This document shows positions 8,471 through 16,950 of a stretch of 22,500 nt of DNA, piece by piece (position 1 is the stretch's first letter; each line of letters opens with the position of its first letter). Both the position numbers and the translations under genes were made by a program. Below the pieces are notes generated by a model that had not been told where the DNA came from, did not search any database, and saw only the letters and a list, made by a program, of their open reading frames with translations. The stretch is from Cryptomeria japonica (taxonomy: Eukaryota; Streptophyta; Pinopsida; Cupressales; Cupressaceae): contig NW_026729322.1 in the NCBI RefSeq assembly GCF_030272615.1, positions 47,501 to 70,000 on the forward strand. Reading direction: 5' to 3'.

Positions 8471-8504
8471 ACCTCCCCTATATAAAGCTATTTGTCCGAT
8501 TCTC
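8471..8504 (-). promoter_or_regulatory. RNA polymerase I-type promoter element 13 (variant)
   Basis: Rightmost copy, predicted start near 8478. It has one extra A/T immediately upstream (CTTTATATAGGGG on the - strand), which shifts the upstream block by one base relative to the initiator. It may therefore be weaker. Confidence 0.55.
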
Positions 8505-8533
8505 ATACGTGTAGTCTGCAGCAGCGATTAGGA

Positions 8534-8746
8534 CATCGACCCCAACTTCCGAATTCGTTTGCATTGACCGCACCAAAGGTGCACGCCTTGGTGTGCACCC
8601 TGGAGTGCACTTTGGTGCTCACCTCGGTGCACACTTTGGTGTGCACCTCGGTGTGCACCAAAGGTGCGCACCTTGGAGCGCACCAAAGGTGTACACTTTG
8701 GAGCGCACCACATAGGGTCTTTGAGAGGTTGGCGCAGTGCGCACAC
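8534..8746. other. GTGCACC/GTGCGCACC short-repeat segment
   Basis: No gene is seen. After a last partial 157-bp unit (GACCCCAACTTCCG) the sequence becomes runs of GGTGTGCACC, CTTGGTGCTCACC and GGTGCGCACC, with one promoterless GGTCTTTGAGAGGTTGGCGC remnant near 8715-8735. It joins the promoter array to the G-rich array. Confidence 0.8.
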
Positions 8747-9124
8747 CAAGGTGGGTGTTGAGGTGCGTGCCGAGGTGGGTGGGTGCTAGGGTGCGCTCCA
8801 TGGTGGGTGCCAGGGTGGGTGCGTGCTAGGGTGGATTCCAAAGAGGGTCATAGGGTGGGTGCCAAGGTGGGTTGGTGATATAGTGGGTTCAAAGGTGGGT
8901 ACTAGGGTGGGTTCCAAGGTGGGTCACAAGTTGGGTGCCAGGATGCGTGGGTGTTAGGTTGGGTGCCAAGGTGGGCTCCTGCGTGGGTGGGTGCTAGGGT
9001 GGGTTTCAAGGTGGACGCGAGGGCGGGTGCCAAGGTGGGTAACAAGTTGGGTGTTAGGATGGGTGAGTGCTAGAGTGGGTGCCAAGGTGGGTGGGTGCTA
9101 AGGTGGATGCCAAGGTGGTTCACA

Positions 9125-9143
9125 GGGTGGGTGGGTTCTAGGG
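9125..9143 (+). other. G-quadruplex motif
   Basis: Four G3 runs with loops of 1, 1 and 5 nt (GGGTGGGTGGGTTCTAGGG). This is a canonical short-loop quadruplex pattern, the most compact I found in the array. Confidence 0.75.
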
Positions 9144-9966
9144 TGAGTTCCAAGGTGGGTCACAGGTTCAGTGCTAGGGTGGGTGTCAAGGCGGGTGTCG
9201 AGGTGCCTGGGTGCTAGGGTGTGGATGCCAATGTGGGTCATAGGGTGGGTACTAGGGTGGGCTGCAATGTGGGTGCCAAGGTGGGTAACATGCTCGGTGG
9301 GTTCTAAATTGGGTGCCAGGGTGGGTGTGCACCCACCTTGCCCGAGGTGGGTGCCAAGGTGCCAGTGTGGGTGGGTGCTAAGGTGGATGCCAAGGTGGGT
9401 GAGAAGGTGGGTGATAGGTTGAGTGGTAGGATGGGTGGGTGCCAAGATGGGTCACAGGGTGGGTGCAAGGGTGGGTAGGTGCTAGGGTTGGTGTCAGGGT
9501 GGGTGGGTGCTAGGTTGGGTTCCAAGGTGGGTGCGAGGGTGAGTGTCAAGGTGGGTCACAGGTTAGGTGCTAGGATGGGTGAGTGCTAGGGTGCAAAGGT
9601 GCCAGGGTGGGTGCTAGGATGGGTCGATGCTAGGGTGAGTGGCAAGGTGGGTCCACAAGTGTCAAGGTGGGTGCCGAGGTGGGTGCCAAGTCGGCGACTG
9701 CTATGGTGGATGCCAAGGTGGGTCACGGGGTGGGTGCCAAGTTGCTAGGTTGGGTTCCAAGGTGGGTGCCAACGTGGGTGCTAGGGTGCGTGGGTTAAAG
9801 GGTGTGTCACAACGTGGGTGCCAGGATGGGTGCGCACCCACACTGGCCAAGACGGGTGCGGGTGCAAGGTTGGGTTCCAAGCCCGGTCACAGGCTGGGTG
9901 CTAGGATGGGTGGGTGCCAAGGTGGGCACCAGGGTGGGTGCACCCACCCTGGCCAAGGTGGGTCAC

Positions 9967-9986
9967 GGGGTGGGTCCTAGGGTGGG
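9967..9986 (+). other. G-quadruplex motif, near start of the 7936-bp unit
   Basis: GGGG-T-GGG-TCCTA-GGG-T-GGG, followed by a further GGGG-T-GGG pair at 9991-9998. Repeated unchanged at 17903-17922. Confidence 0.75.
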
Positions 9987-10470
9987 TAACGGGGTGGGTA
10001 CTAAGGTGCGTGCCAAGGTGGGTCATAGGGTGGGTGCCAAGGTGGGCACCAGGGTGGGTGTGCACCAACCCTAGCCAGGGTAGGTCACGGGGTGGTTGTC
10101 GGGGTGGGCGTCAAGGAGCCAAGGTGGGTGGCAAGTAGCCAAGTTGCGTGCCAAGGTGGGTGTCGGGGTGGGTGCCAAGGATCCAAGGTGGGTGCCAAGG
10201 AACCAAGGTGGGTGTCTGGGTGGGTGCCGAGGTGGGAGCCAGGGTGGGTCCCAAGGTGAGTGCAAAGGTGGGTGCCAGGGTCAAGGTGAGTGCCAATGTG
10301 GGTTCCAAGGTGCCAGGGTCAGGGTGAGTGCCAATGTGGGTTCAAAGGTGCTAAGTTGGGTGCGAGGTTGGGTGCGAGGGTGGGTGGGTGCCAAGGTGTG
10401 CTAGGTGGAAGCCCGGGTGGGTCGGCATCCCATGGGTGTCGAGTTGGGTGCCTGATGGGTGCTTCTTGTC

Positions 10471-10797
10471 AAGTTTTAGTCGTCGGGACTCATTTCGAGC
10501 CTTAGAGGTCGTTTCTTGTCCGGTTGCCCTGTCTTCGACCTGGGAACCCAATTTTGGTCCTCGGGTCCCATTTTTTTTTGTCTCGCATCCCACTTTTGGC
10601 CTGTGGCCTTTTCGGGGTCGATTCTCGTTTTGGGCATCAGAGCATGTTTCTTCTCCTAAAACCCAATATTTGTTTATTAAGTCTCGGAACACATTTTTGT
10701 TCTCGTGGACCCATCATGGGTCTTGGAACGCATTTGTGGTCCTTGGGTCCCATTTTGCATCCCGAAACTTGTGTTTTGGTGCTTGATCCCTATTTTG
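10471..10797. other. T-rich degenerate repeat block upstream of 5S (copy 1)
   Basis: No gene is seen. Degenerate units of about 35-40 bp built on TTGGGTCCCATTTT and GTCTTGGAACGCATTTG (for example 10680-10760). It contains T9-10 and AATATTTGTTTATTAAG. The composition contrasts sharply with the GC-rich flanks. Function unknown. Confidence 0.8.
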
Positions 10798-11159
10798 GGT
10801 GCCCACCTTGCACCAAGTGCGCACCCGGGGCAAACCGAGCGCCTTGGTGCACCGGGGCAAGATCGAGCGTGCACCCGAGGCGCCCCGAACATGCACCAAG
10901 GTGCACTCGGCCCACATGTGAGCGCAGGTCGTTGCGCCCGAGGTGGTGTGTGGGCACCGCGTTGCAGACGGGACACTGCACGCACACGACGCCCCCTCCA
11001 GGTGCACGCACGTAGGCCGGGCCGGGTGCACACCCGACGCCCTAGCAAGGTGCGCGCACCCGGGCAGGGCTCACACTTGGCGAACGGGGCGCACTTCGCG
11101 AGGGAGGGTGTGCACCTCGACGGGGGTGGGTGGCCGGGGTGGATTCGCACGTGGGTCGC
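10798..11159. other. CpG-rich spacer upstream of 5S (copy 1)
   Basis: No gene is seen. It has single copies of the module GTGCGCACCCGGGGCAAACC (near 10818), then less regular CpG-rich sequence such as GGCCGGGCCGGGTGCAC. Open frames on both strands lack recognisable protein features. Confidence 0.75.
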
Positions 11160-11194
11160 GGTTTGCTAAGTACACACTGCGACAAGCTCATAAC
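11160..11194 (+). promoter_or_regulatory. 5S upstream promoter region (copy 1)
   Basis: TAAGTACA starts at -28 (11167), where plant 5S genes carry a TATA-like element. A GC dinucleotide sits at -9/-8, against the more usual -12/-11, and C is at -1. These are weak matches to the plant Pol III 5S upstream elements, but the spacing of the TATA-like box and the -1 C fit. Confidence 0.6.
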
Positions 11195-11313
11195 GGGTGC
11201 GATCATACCAGCATTAGTGCACCGGATCCCATCAGAACTCCGCAGTTAAGCGCGCTTGGGCCGGAGTAGTACTGGGATGGGTGACCTCCCGGGAAGTCCC
11301 GGTGTTGCACCCT
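11195..11313 (+). rRNA. 5S rRNA: 5S ribosomal RNA, copy 1
   Basis: Complete plant-type 5S gene of about 119 nt, transcribed by RNA polymerase III, for the large ribosomal subunit. The 5' end GGGTGC pairs with the 3' end GCACCC (helix I). CATACCAGC, GGATCCCATCAGAACTCC, box A (AGTTAAGCGCGCTTGGG) and box C (GGATGGGTGACCTCCCGGG) are all present, so the internal control region is intact. GCCGG (around nt 66) and CCGGT (around nt 105) replace the CGAG/CTCG seen in many angiosperms while keeping the pairing. T20 and G23 differ from the common CACTAA form. Six T follow directly. Its strand is opposite to the promoter-like elements at 4383-8504. It differs from copy 2 by one base (A19 here). Confidence 0.97.
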
Positions 11314-11318
11314 TTTTT
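11313..11318 (+). terminator. RNA polymerase III terminator (T6)
   Basis: Six T directly after GCACCC, followed by AG and a second T5 run at 11321-11325 that could act as backup. Confidence 0.93.
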
Positions 11319-11737
11319 AGTTTTTCGCCGGGCGTCGCAATGCTATTTGAATAAACCTTTTGCCCGTTTGCGTTCTCGTCGGGGCCGGGCCGGGCCGGGG
11401 TGCGCTGCCCGCACTACCGCGCGCGCGGGGGCGACACCGAGCGCGCACCCGAGGCACCCCGAGCACACAGGCCACGGTGCAACCCGGGCGTTGTGCGCGC
11501 ACCCCGGTGCGCCCGAGGTGCTGCGCGCGCACCCAGGTGAAATCGGTGTGCACCTCGGCCAGTGCGCGCTCGGTCGAGTCGCGCACGTTGGCCAAGGTGC
11601 ACGGTGATGTTTCTTACTCTAAGGTTCCGCACCAGACGCCCGGGACAGGTGAGCGAAGCTGGGCGGGGCCGGGTGCGCGGCCGGGGCAGGTGCACGCAGC
11701 TGGAGAGAGCTTTGGAGCACACTTCGGAGCGCACCAA
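11319..11737. other. CpG-rich spacer downstream of 5S (copy 1)
   Basis: No gene is seen. A short AT-containing stretch (CTATTTGAATAAACC near 11342) is followed by GGGCCGGGCCGGGCCGGGG, a CG run and irregular GTGCGCGCACCC motifs up to the first A-rich island. Confidence 0.75.
11418..11427. other. (CG)5 tract, potential Z-DNA
   Basis: Ten alternating C/G bases. In copy 2 (19354-19363) the tract is (CG)4 followed by CA owing to a 1-bp insertion, which accounts for the offset change from 7936 to 7937. Confidence 0.8.
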
Positions 11738-11851
11738 TGATGCGCTCCATTCAAAAGTTTCCTGAAAAGGCAAAAAAAGTTGAGATTATAGAATTTCCCA
11801 CTTGAGAGATTGTAAAAAAAAAAAATTTAAAATGAAGGAAACGCGGGTGCC
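11738..11851. repeat. A-rich island 1 (divergent form)
   Basis: TGATGCGCTCCATTC, then CTGAAAAGGCAAAAAAAG, GAGATTATAGAATTTCCC, A12 and TTTAAAATGAAGG. The layout matches the later islands but the sequence has diverged and the TTCCGTTTT arm is missing. Copy 2 lies at 19675-19788. Confidence 0.8.
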
Positions 11852-12480
11852 AAGGTGTGCGCAGCCCAGCCAAGGTGTGCGCACCAAGGCGCCCACCCTG
11901 GCGAAGGTGCACGCAAGGTGCGCACCCGAGGCAAACCGGACAATTAACCCAACTTTCGACTTCGCGCGCACCTTGGAGCGCACTTCGGAGCGCTCCTTGG
12001 TGCGCACCAATCTTGGGCACCTCGGAGTGCACCATGGCGCCCACCAAGGTGCGCACCCGGGGCAAACCGAGCTCCGACTTCGTGCGCACCTTGGAGCGCA
12101 CGAAAGGTGCGCACCATGGCGCCCACCAAGGTGCGCAGCCCAGCCAAGGCGTGCGCATCAAGGTGCGCACCCTGGCGAAGGTGCGCACCCGGGGCAAACC
12201 GAGCTCCGACTTCGTGCGCACCTTGGAGCGCACAAAAGGTGCGCAACCCAGCCAAGGTGTGCGCACCCCGGTCAAACCGAGCTCCGAATCGTGCGCACCA
12301 GAGGTGCACGCCATCGTGCGCACCTTGGAGCACACTTCGGAGCCCTCCTTGGTGCGCGCCGATGTTGCGCACCTCGGAGCGCACCCGGGGAAAACAATGC
12401 AATTAACCCGACTTTCGACTTCGTGGGCACCTCGGAGCGCTCTCGGGTTCGCACCTCGGAGCACACCGAGGTGCGCACCT

Positions 12481-12533
12481 TTGATGCGCTGCCTTCACCA
12501 ATTTCCAGAAAAGGCAAGAAAACATTGAGAAGG
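12481..12533. repeat. A-rich island 2 (truncated)
   Basis: Only the left half remains: TTGATGCGCTGCCTTCACC, AATTTCCAGAAAAGGCAAG, then AAAACATTGAGAAGG. It runs straight into a module, without the TTTTAAAATTTCCG half. Copy 2 at 20418-20470 is the same. Confidence 0.85.
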
Positions 12534-13077
12534 TGTGCGCACCGAGGTGCCCACCCTGGCGAAGGTGCACGCGAGGTGCGCACCCGGGGCAAACCGGGCT
12601 CCGACTTCGTGCACGCCGCACCTTGGAGCACACTTCGGAGCGCTCCTTGGTGCGCACCAGGGCGCGCAACCCAGCCGAGGTGCCCACCCCGGCGAAGGTG
12701 CACGCGAGGTGCGCACCCGGGGCAAACCGGGCTCCGACTTCGTGCACGCCATGGTGCCCACCGCGGCGAAGGTGCACGCGAGGTGCGCACCCGGGGCAAA
12801 CCGGGCTCCGACTTCGTGCACGCCGCACCTTGGAGCACACTTCGGAGCGCTCCTTGGTGCGCACCATGGTGCCCACCAGGGCGCGCAACCCCGCCGAAGG
12901 TGCACGCGAGGTGCGCACCCGGGGCAAACCGGGCTCCGACTTCGTGCACGCCGCACCTTGGAGCACACTTCGGAGCGCTCCTTGGTGCGCACCATGGTGC
13001 CCACCAGGGCGCGCAACCCCGCCGAAGGTGCACGCGAGGTGCGCACCCGGGGCAAACCGGGCTCCGACTTCGTGCAC

Positions 13078-13140
13078 GCCATGGTGCGCACCGCGGCGAA
13101 GGTGCGCACCCGGGGCAAACCGGGCTCCGACTTCGTGCAC
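13078..13140. repeat. 63-bp module present in copy 1, absent in copy 2
   Basis: A stretch from GCCATGGTGCGCACCGCGG to GACTTCGTGCAC is flanked by the same GACTTCGTGCACGCC. Copy 2 lacks exactly these 63 bp near 21015, as expected from recombination between adjacent module copies. The ends are ambiguous by a few bases. Confidence 0.88.
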
Positions 13141-13520
13141 GCCGCACCTTGGAGCACACTTCGGAGCGCTCCTTGGTGCGCACCAGGGCGCGCAACCCAG
13201 CCGAGGTGCCCACCCCGGCGAAGGTGCACGCGAGGTGCGTACCCGGGGCAAACCGGGCTCCGACTTCGTGCACGCCGCACCTTGGAGCACACTTCGGAGC
13301 GCTCCTTGGTGCGCACCATGGTGCCCACCAGGCCGCGCAACCCAGCCAAGGTGTGCGCACCAAGGTGCACGCGAGGTGCGCACCCGGGGCAAACCGGGGT
13401 CCGACTTCGTGCACGCCGCACCTTGGAGCACACATCGGGGCGCTCCCGGGTTCGCACCGGCGTTGCGCACCGTGGTGGGCACCTCGGAGCACACCAAGGT
13501 GGGCAGCGAGGTGCGCACCT

Positions 13521-13621
13521 TTGATGCGATGCCTTCACTAATTTCCATAAAAGGCAAAAAAAAAACGAGATTTTAAAATTTCCGTTTTGAAAGATAGTGA
13601 GAAAAAGGGAATGCTGGTGCC
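13521..13621. repeat. A-rich island 3
   Basis: TTGATGCGATGCC, AATTTCCATAAAAGGC, A10, CGAGATTTTAAAATTTCCG, TTTTGAAAGATAGTGAG. The right hairpin arm is altered (AAAAAGGGAA), so the island-type inverted repeat is broken here. Further copies are at 15886-15986 and 21395-21495. Confidence 0.9.
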
Positions 13622-13755
13622 ATCTTGAGCCCGCCCTGGTGCGCAGCCCAGCCAAGGTGTGCGCACCAAGGTGCCCACCCTGGCGAAGGTGCGCGCCCGG
13701 GCAATTAATCCAACTTCCAACTTCGCGCGCGCCAGGGTGGGAGCGCACCCAACAA

Positions 13756-13845
13756 CCGGGCCTGGGAAGAGCCAATGCGAGAAACCCCACCAAACGCTCT
13801 GACAAAAAAAGAGGGGGCGCTCCAGTAACCCCGCTTCGGAGCGCA
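13756..13845. repeat. CAATGCGAGAAACC block
   Basis: A 90-bp module distinct from the GTGCGCAC units: CCGGGCCTGGGAAGAGCC, AATGCGAGAAACCCCACC, AAACGCTCTGAC, A7, then GGGCGCTCC and GGAGCGCACC, which can pair. Sister copies lie at 14225-14314, 16121-16210, 16589-16678, 21630-21719 and 22099-22188. Origin and role unknown. Confidence 0.85.
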
Positions 13846-14015
13846 CCCTGGGCAAACCCAGCCAAGGTGCCCACCCCGGCCAAGGTGCAGGCGAGGTGCG
13901 CACCCGGGGCAAACCGGGCTCCGACAACGTGCACGCCGCACCTTGGAGCACACTTCGTAGCGCTCCCGGGTGCGCACCTCAGAGCACACCAAGGTGGGCA
14001 GCGAGGTGCGCACCT

Positions 14016-14117
14016 TTGATGCGCTGCCTTCACTAATTTCCAGAAAAGGCAAAAAAAAAAGGAGATTTTAAAATTTCCGTTTTGAAAGATAGTGAAAAAA
14101 ACGGAACGCGCGTGCCA
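14016..14117. repeat. A-rich island 4 (perfect hairpin)
   Basis: TTCCGTTTT and AAAACGGAA form a perfect 9-bp inverted repeat around GAAAGATAGTGAAA. Further copies are at 16381-16482 and 21890-21991. Confidence 0.9.
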
Positions 14118-14224
14118 TCTTGAGCCCGCCCTGGTGCGCAGCCCAGGTAAGGTGCCCACCCTGGCAAAGGTGCGCACCCGGGCAATTAACCCTACTTCCG
14201 ACTTCGTGCGCGCCAGGGTGGCAA

Positions 14225-14314
14225 CCGGGCCTCGGAAGAGCCAATGCGAGAAACCCCACCAAACGCTCCGACAAAAAAAGAGGCGGCGCTCCAATAACCC
14301 CGCTTCGGAGCGCA
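14225..14314. repeat. CAATGCGAGAAACC block, second copy
   Basis: It differs from 13756-13845 by several substitutions (GGGCCTCGGAAGAG, GAGGCGGCGCTCCAATAACC). It follows CAATTAACCCTACTTCCG, a module variant shared with the first copy. Confidence 0.85.
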
Positions 14315-14485
14315 GCCGGGGCAAACCCAGCCAAGGTGCCCACCCCGACGAAGGTGCACGCGAGGTGCGCACCCGGGGCAAACCGGGCTCCGACAACGTG
14401 CACGCAGCACCTTGGAGCACACTTCGAAGCACTCCCGGGTGCCCACCGGCGTTGCGCACCGTGGTGGGCAGCGAGGTGCGCACCT

Positions 14486-14586
14486 TTGATGCGCTGCCTT
14501 CACTAATTTCCAGAAAAAGGCAAAAAAAAATGAGATTTTAAAATTTCCGTTTTGAAAGATAGTGAAAAAAAAGGAACGCGGGTGCC
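14486..14586. repeat. A-rich island 5
   Basis: Same layout as island 4, but the right arm is AAAAAGGAA, a single C-to-A change that breaks one stem pair. Further copies are at 16850-16950 and 22360-22460. Confidence 0.9.
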
Positions 14587-15119
14587 ATCTTGAGCCCGCC
14601 CTGGTGCGCAGCCCAGGCAAGGCATGCGCACCAAGGTGCCCACCCGAGGTGCACACCCGGGGCAAACCGGGCTCCGACTTCGTGCAGGCCGCACCTTGGA
14701 GCACACTTCGGAGCGCTCCTTGGTGCGCACCATGGTGCCCACCAGGGCGCGCAACCCAGCCAAGGTCTGCACACCAAGGTGCCCACCCCGGCGAAGGTGC
14801 ACGCGAGGTGCGCACCCGGGGCAAACCGGGCTCCGACTTCGTGCACGCCATGGTGCCCACCGCGGCGAAGGTGCACGCGAGGTGCGCACCCGGGGCAAAC
14901 CGGGCTCCGACTTCGTGCACGCCGCACCTTGGAGCACACTTCGGAGCGCTCCTTGGTGCGCACCATGGTGCCCACCAGGGCGCGCAACCCAGCCAAGGTG
15001 TGCGCACCAAGGTGCACGCGAGGTGCGCACCCGGGGCAAACCGGGGTCCGACTTCGTGCACGCCGCACCTTGGAGCACACATCGGAGCGCTCCCAGGTTC
15101 GCACCAGCGTTGCGCACCT

Positions 15120-15219
15120 TTGATGCGCTGCCTTCACTAATTTCCAGAAAAGGCAAAAAAAAACGAGATTTTAAAATTTCCGTTCTGAAAGATAGTGAAA
15201 AAAACGGAACGCGGGTGCC
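15120..15219. repeat. A-rich island 6
   Basis: The left arm is TTCCGTTCT, with one mismatch next to the loop. The right arm AAAACGGAA is intact. Its counterpart is at 17206-17305. Confidence 0.9.
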
Positions 15220-15885
15220 ATCTTGAGCCCTTCCTGGTGCGCAGCCCAGGCAAGTTGTGCGCACCAAGGTGCCCACCCTGGCGGAGGTGCGCGCCCGGGG
15301 CAATCCGGGCTCCGACTTCGTGCACTGCATGGTGCCCACCAAGGCGCGCAACCCAGCCAAGGTGCCCACCGCAGCGAAGGTGCACGCGAGGTGCGCACCC
15401 GAGGTGCACACCCGGGGCAAACCGGGCTCCGACTTCGTGCACGCCGCACCTTGGAGCACACTTCAGAGCGCTCCTTGGTGCGCACCAGGGCGCGCAACCC
15501 AGCCGAGGTGCCCACCCCGGCGAAGGTGCACGCGAGGTGCGCACCCGGGGCAAACCGGGCTCCGACTTCGTGCACGCCATGGTGCCCACCGCGGCGAAGG
15601 TGCGCACCCGGGGCAAACCGGGCTCCGACTTCGTGCACGCCGCACCTTGGAGCACACTTCGGAGCGCTCCTTGGTGCGCACCATGGTGCCCACCAGGCCG
15701 CGCAACCCAGCCAAGGTGTGCGCACCAAGGTGCACGCGAGGTGCGCACCCGGGGCAAACCGGGGTCCGACTTCGTGCACGCCGCACCTTGGAGCACACAT
15801 CGGGGCGCTCCCGGGTTCGCACCGGCGTTGCGCACCGTGGTGGGCACCTCGGAGCACACCAAGGTGGGCAGCGAGGTGCGCACCT

Positions 15886-15986
15886 TTGATGCGATGCCTT
15901 CACTAATTTCCATAAAAGGCAAAAAAAAAACGAGATTTTAAAATTTCCGTTTTGAAAGATAGTGAGAAAAAGGGAATGCTGGTGCC
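15886..15986. repeat. A-rich island 7
   Basis: Counterpart of island 3 at offset 2365, with the same broken right arm. Confidence 0.9.
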
Positions 15987-16120
15987 ATCTTGAGCCCGCC
16001 CTGGTGCGCAGCCCAGCCAAGGTTTGCGCACCAAGGTGCCCACCCTGGCGAAGGTGCGCGCCCGGGCAATTAACCCAACTTCCAACTTCGCGCGCGCCAG
16101 GGTGGGAGCGCACCCAACAA

Positions 16121-16210
16121 CCGGGCCTGGGAAGAGCCAATGCGAGAAACCCCACCAAACTCTCTGACAAAAAAAGAGGGGGCGCTCCAGTAACCCCGCT
16201 TCGGAGCGCA
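16121..16210. repeat. CAATGCGAGAAACC block, third copy
   Basis: Offset 2365 from 13756-13845, with AAACTCTCTGAC in place of AAACGCTCTGAC. Confidence 0.85.
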
Positions 16211-16380
16211 CCCTGGGCAAACCCAGCCAAGGTGCCCACCCCGGCCAAGGTGCAGGCGAGGTGCGCACCCGGGGCAAACCGGGCTCCGACAACGTGCACG
16301 CCGCACCTTGGAGCACACTTCGTAGCGCTCCCGGGTGCGCACCTCAGAGCACACCAAGGTGGGCAGCGAGGTGCGCACCT

Positions 16381-16482
16381 TTGATGCGCTGCCTTCACTA
16401 ATTTCCAGAAAAGGCAAAAAAAAAAGGAGATTTTAAAATTTCCGTTTTGAAAGATAGTGAAAAAAACGGAACGCGCGTGCCA
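16381..16482. repeat. A-rich island 8 (perfect hairpin)
   Basis: Counterpart of island 4; the 9-bp arms are unchanged. Confidence 0.9.
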
Positions 16483-16588
16483 TCTTGAGCCCGCCCTGGT
16501 GCGCAGCCCAGGTAAGGTGCCACCCTGGCAAAGGTGCGCACCCGGGCAATTAACCCTACTTCCGACTTCGTGCGCGCCAGGGTGGCAA

Positions 16589-16678
16589 CCGGGCCTCGGA
16601 AGAGCCAATGCGAGAAACCCCACCAAACGCTCCGACAAAAAAAGAGGCGGCGCTCCAATAACCCCGCTTCGGAGCGCA
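16589..16678. repeat. CAATGCGAGAAACC block, fourth copy
   Basis: Offset 2364 from 14225-14314 and identical in the parts compared. Confidence 0.85.
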
Positions 16679-16849
16679 GCCGGGGCAAACCAAGCCAAGG
16701 TGCCCACCCCGACGAAGGTGCACGCGAGGTGCGCACCCGGGGCAAACCGGGCTCCGACAACGTGCACGCAGCACCTTGGAGCACACTTCGAAGCACTCCC
16801 GGGTGCCCACCGGCGTTGCGCACCGTGGTGGGCAGCGAGGTGCGCACCT

Positions 16850-16950
16850 TTGATGCGCTGCCTTCACTAATTTCCAGAAAAAGGCAAAAAAAAATGAGAT
16901 TTTAAAATTTCCGTTTTGAAAGATAGTGAAAAAAAAGGAACGCGGGTGCC
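16850..16950. repeat. A-rich island 9
   Basis: Counterpart of island 5, with the same AAAAAGGAA arm. Confidence 0.9.

Larger units (their letters stand above)
7530..8533. repeat. 157-bp tandem repeat array, one promoter element per unit
   Basis: Units start at about 7530, 7687, 7844, 8001, 8158 and 8378. Five are 156-157 bp. The fifth (8158-8377) is 220 bp because it gained a GCACCAAAGGTGCACGCC-type insert near 8194-8225. Each unit holds GGTCTTTGAGGTTG, a short hairpin, GGGGAGTCGACCC, the TATATAGGGG element on the - strand, and CTGATTCTCATACATG. The 311-bp units are close to twice this length and share the same promoter half. Confidence 0.95.
8747..10470. repeat. G-rich minisatellite-like array (GGTGGGTGCCAA / GGGTGGGTGCTA)
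   Basis: About 1.7 kb of diverged short units of roughly 10-24 bp on the + strand, such as GTGCCAAGGTGG and GTGCTAGGGTGG, with GGTCACAGG variants. The + strand has far more G than C, and four or more G3 runs often fall close together. No gene is seen; the W/G/V/R-rich open frames follow from the repeat. On the inferred 35S orientation it lies upstream of all promoter elements and 5' of the first 5S gene. Confidence 0.95.
13241..14750. repeat. 2365-bp internal tandem duplication, first copy of the conserved part
   Basis: About 1.5 kb that matches 15606-17114 at offset 2365, changing to 2364 after one base is lost near 16520. It includes A-rich islands 3, 4 and 5 and two CAATGCGAGAAACC blocks. 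To the right the second copy lacks about 278 bp, after which similarity resumes at offset 2086. Confidence 0.93.

Noticed and set aside
4383-8504. Pol II TATA boxes (CTATATAAG) on the + strand
   Set aside because: The conserved part extends through the C tract, which on the - strand is the G tract of the plant Pol I initiator. No coding sequence follows on the + strand. Not excluded without transcript data.
8747-10470. Interstitial telomere repeat
   Set aside because: Some units contain CTAGGGTGGG, but there is no run of TTTAGGG or TTAGGG; the unit is GGTGGGTGC-based.
10471-10797. Transposon remnant in the T-rich block
   Set aside because: No terminal inverted repeats, target-site duplication or coding similarity were seen. 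It consists of short degenerate direct repeats and is duplicated with the whole unit.
11195-11313. 5S-derived retroelement (Cassandra-type TRIM LTR) instead of a real 5S gene
   Set aside because: Both ends of the 5S are complete with a closing helix and T6 terminator. There are no LTR pair, primer-binding site or polypurine tract at TRIM spacing, and the duplication unit is 7.9 kb.
11802-14483. Very long open frames on both strands (up to about 660 codons), repeated near 19739-22357
   Set aside because: Several frames on both strands are open over the same GC-rich repeats. The predicted proteins are only shuffled R/A/P/G/H/C repeats without domains, and frame continuity breaks where module copies differ. 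Stop codons are rare because of composition.
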